Made by a program: the position numbers and the translations under genes. A stretch of 64,000 nucleotides of DNA from assembly GCA_963837105.1 (NCBI GenBank), contig CAWIMG010000021.1:1-64000 (forward strand), read 5' to 3'. The notes beneath the pieces were generated by a model that was given only the letters and a program-made list of their open reading frames with translations, had not been told where the DNA came from and ran no database searches. This document shows positions 62,521-64,000 of the stretch, piece after piece (position 1 is the first letter of the stretch; each line of letters opens with the position of its first letter). The DNA is from UBA9676 sp963837105. GTDB lineage: Bacteria > Actinomycetota > Actinomycetes > Streptosporangiales > Streptosporangiaceae.

Positions 62521-62527
62521 ATCGGCG

Positions 62528-63793
62528 TCACACCGCCTCGACGTGAGCCTGCAAGCCGGAGGCCGTTTGGCTTAGGGCTGCCGACACCGCCGCCACCACG
62601 TCGGCACCGGTGGGCGGGTGGAGGCCAGCGGCGAAGGCGGCCAGTTCGTCGAGGCGCTCAGCGAAGCGGAGCCAGGCCGAGCGGCGGTGCGGGAGCAGGA
62701 AGCTGGCCCGGTAGGGGAGCTGGAAGTTGGCTCCCGCCGTGACACCAGGGCGGTCGGGTCCCACTGGCAGGCGGGCGAGCAGGAGGCCGAGCGGCTTGAT
62801 GGCCCGGAACATCAGGCCGACGGCGGTATGGGCCAGGACCTGGCGCTGGGCGGGCGTCTCATGACCGAAAGCGAAGTAGCGCGCGATCATCTGCAGAATA
62901 AGCTCATACACCGCGTTGAACAGGTCGGAACACCCACCGGCGGCGGGGTCGGTGATGTAGACCTCCGGTTCGATCCCCTCCACCGCCCTCATCGCGGCGG
63001 CGACGACCGGGTAGGCGGGCTCGAAGCCCGGATCCTGCTTGCGCATCGCCCGGTAGTCATCGAGCACCGCGAGGAAGCGGCCGTAATGGGCATTTGCCCG
63101 GTCCCCCCTCGCCCCTTCCCCCTGCTCGACGATGCGCTCGATGGCCCGGTTGGTGCCATCCAGGTCGGTGATGGGGTGAAGGTCAGGCCAGCCGAAGGTC
63201 GTCTCGTCAGCCTGCTGGAACGCCGGGCCGATGAACAACCGGTCCGCGCCGAGCTTGTCCGCCAGGTGGCCGAAACCCCGCTCAATGGAGCGGTACAGGT
63301 GACCCACCGTGGCGAAATCCTGGCCCCGCGGAATGATCTCCTCTGGCCTCATCGGCTGGAGCGGCAGCCCGGCGGGCTGGAAGCCCGCCGCATCGGCGCC
63401 CTTCACCCCTTCCGGCCGCTCCAGGTACACAAAGTGCTCCAGCGCCGCCTCGCTGAACGGGAGCAGCCGCACCTGCACCCCGGGCGGGTAGCCCCTCGCC
63501 TGGTGCGGCATGTGGGGCCGGCTCACGTAGGGTGCGGACCCGACCGCGGTGAGCAGGTTCTGGACCACGGCCCAATGCAGCATCTCCTCGCGGGCGATGG
63601 TGAGGATCATTTTGCGCCAGCGCTCGACGGCCGCCACCTGATCCTGCCGGAGGCCGGGACCCGCAGTGCTCTTGAGACTGAACGCGGCGTAGAGGTACTC
63701 GCACATCAGGCCATGCTCAAGCTCAGCAGCCTGGGACAGAAGATACGTCAGCTCCTTGCGGTCCTCCACCACGATGGCCGGCTCGCTCACCAT
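62528..63793 (-). CDS. VioB-type ferritin-like domain protein
   Basis: This 421-residue protein starts at ATG 63793. A ferritin-like domain spans the N-terminal ~250 residues: AAELEHGLMCEYLYAAFS, TIAREEMLHWAVVQNLLTA and GHLYRSIERGF contain the Glu and His pattern for a di-iron site. It matches the ferritin-like part of VioB (iminophenyl-pyruvate dimer synthase), which is used in violacein and indolocarbazole synthesis and appears in many otherwise uncharacterised proteins. No VioA, VioC or other pigment gene is adjacent. The C-terminal third is less conserved. Its association with STAND genes here is unusual. Confidence 0.85.
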   Translation of the reverse strand: MVSEPAIVVEDRKELTYLLSQAAELEHGLMCEYLYAAFSLKSTAGPGLRQDQVAAVERWRKMILTIAREEMLHWAVVQNLLTAVGSAPYVSRPHMPHQARGYPPGVQVRLLPFSEAALEHFVYLERPEGVKGADAAGFQPAGLPLQPMRPEEIIPRGQDFATVGHLYRSIERGFGHLADKLGADRLFIGPAFQQADETTFGWPDLHPITDLDGTNRAIERIVEQGEGARGDRANAHYGRFLAVLDDYRAMRKQDPGFEPAYPVVAAAMRAVEGIEPEVYITDPAAGGCSDLFNAVYELILQMIARYFAFGHETPAQRQVLAHTAVGLMFRAIKPLGLLLARLPVGPDRPGVTAGANFQLPYRASFLLPHRRSAWLRFAERLDELAAFAAGLHPPTGADVVAAVSAALSQTASGLQAHVEAV

Positions 63794-63870
63794 GGGAGAA
63801 ACGTATCGTCAGCGATGACCGCCCTCAACGGCGGGCAGACGGGCCACGGCAGGCATAACGGGCGCAGATG

Positions 63871-64000
63871 TCACCCGGGAAGATCTGGCTGGACGGGTTT
63901 CCCGGCGGCCAGGCTGAAGGCCTCGTCCGAGCTGAGTGCCATGCCCCCGGCGTGGGCTTGCTCGAATTGCTCCTGGCTCAGGTGGGCGCGCACCTGATCG
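63871..64000 (-). CDS. C-terminal fragment of a second STAND/TPR-type protein (partial)
   Basis: Only the last ~42 residues are in the window; the gene continues beyond 64000. The tail (VRAHLSQEQFEQAHAGG, then MALSSDEAFSLAAGK) is like the end of the STAND protein at 59084 (VRELIGGDTYERDLTQGA, then ALSDDEVVAYAL). Such ends are typical of NB-ARC/TPR or LuxR-type large regulators. The upstream part is not visible, so I cannot state its N-terminal domains. It would be read in the same direction as the VioB-type gene. Confidence 0.6.
   Translation of the reverse strand, partial: DQVRAHLSQEQFEQAHAGGMALSSDEAFSLAAGKPVQPDLPG

Overview
The window is a high-GC chromosomal segment of an actinomycete (Actinomycetota). 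The evidence is codon use saturated with G/C at third positions, F420-type luciferase-like oxidoreductases, a mycothiol-type DsbA protein, DUF1707 and TipA-type MerR proteins, MenA, an actinobacterial hopanoid operon, and many GTG starts with 1-4 bp gene overlaps. I cannot name the genus. I see no rRNA, tRNA, CRISPR array, insertion sequence or phage gene.

Layout. 0-13 kb holds small accessory and stress genes: a YefM/YoeB toxin-antitoxin pair, a DUF1707 protein, a K+ channel, a zinc-finger/HTH protein, a broken MFS transporter, a CLC channel, a broken membrane protein, a frameshifted LLM oxidoreductase, an Asp-box repeat protein overlapping a MoaD-like protein, an ECF sigma/anti-sigma pair, DinB, VapBC and a TipA-type regulator. 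13-20 kb is a mostly minus-strand run: pyrimidine/hydantoin ring-opening genes (EthD-like, LLM, dihydropyrimidinase, ureidopropionase-type amidase), a hopanoid-associated glycosyltransferase (HpnB), flotillin and an NfeD-like protein, then ribokinase and a MacB-type ABC exporter. 23-34 kb is a degraded GT-C glycosyltransferase followed by a seven-gene, translationally coupled hopanoid operon (hpnC, hpnD, hpnE, polyprenyl synthase, shc, an hpnG-ispH fusion, hpnH) with palindromic operator-like sites upstream. 34-56 kb is mostly metabolic and housekeeping: SpoIIE phosphatase, Eis acetyltransferase, RpiB, DsbA-like protein, PepN, MalQ, S45 acylase, amidase, IlvD, MenA, a second SPFH/NfeD pair, acyl-CoA synthetase, YccF, LysE and a DUF4232 lipoprotein.

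56.6-64 kb looks like a signalling or conflict island. A three-domain protein (isochorismatase-like fold without its Cys, an HGDxNxxN kinase-like domain, and a CDKN3-like dual-specificity phosphatase) is divergent from a DUF4062 / class III cyclase / NB-ARC / TPR STAND protein. A VioB-type ferritin-like protein follows, then the tail of what looks like a second STAND protein. This is the best candidate for an undescribed system.

A caution applies throughout. At least nine genes carry frameshifts or an in-frame stop, including ilvD, the shc and polyprenyl synthase genes, ribokinase and the kinase/phosphatase. Most lesions are single-base indels in G/C runs, and three share the heptamer CAGAATC. 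Residual sequencing indels are the simplest explanation for many of them, so I describe the implied intact proteins as well as the lesions.
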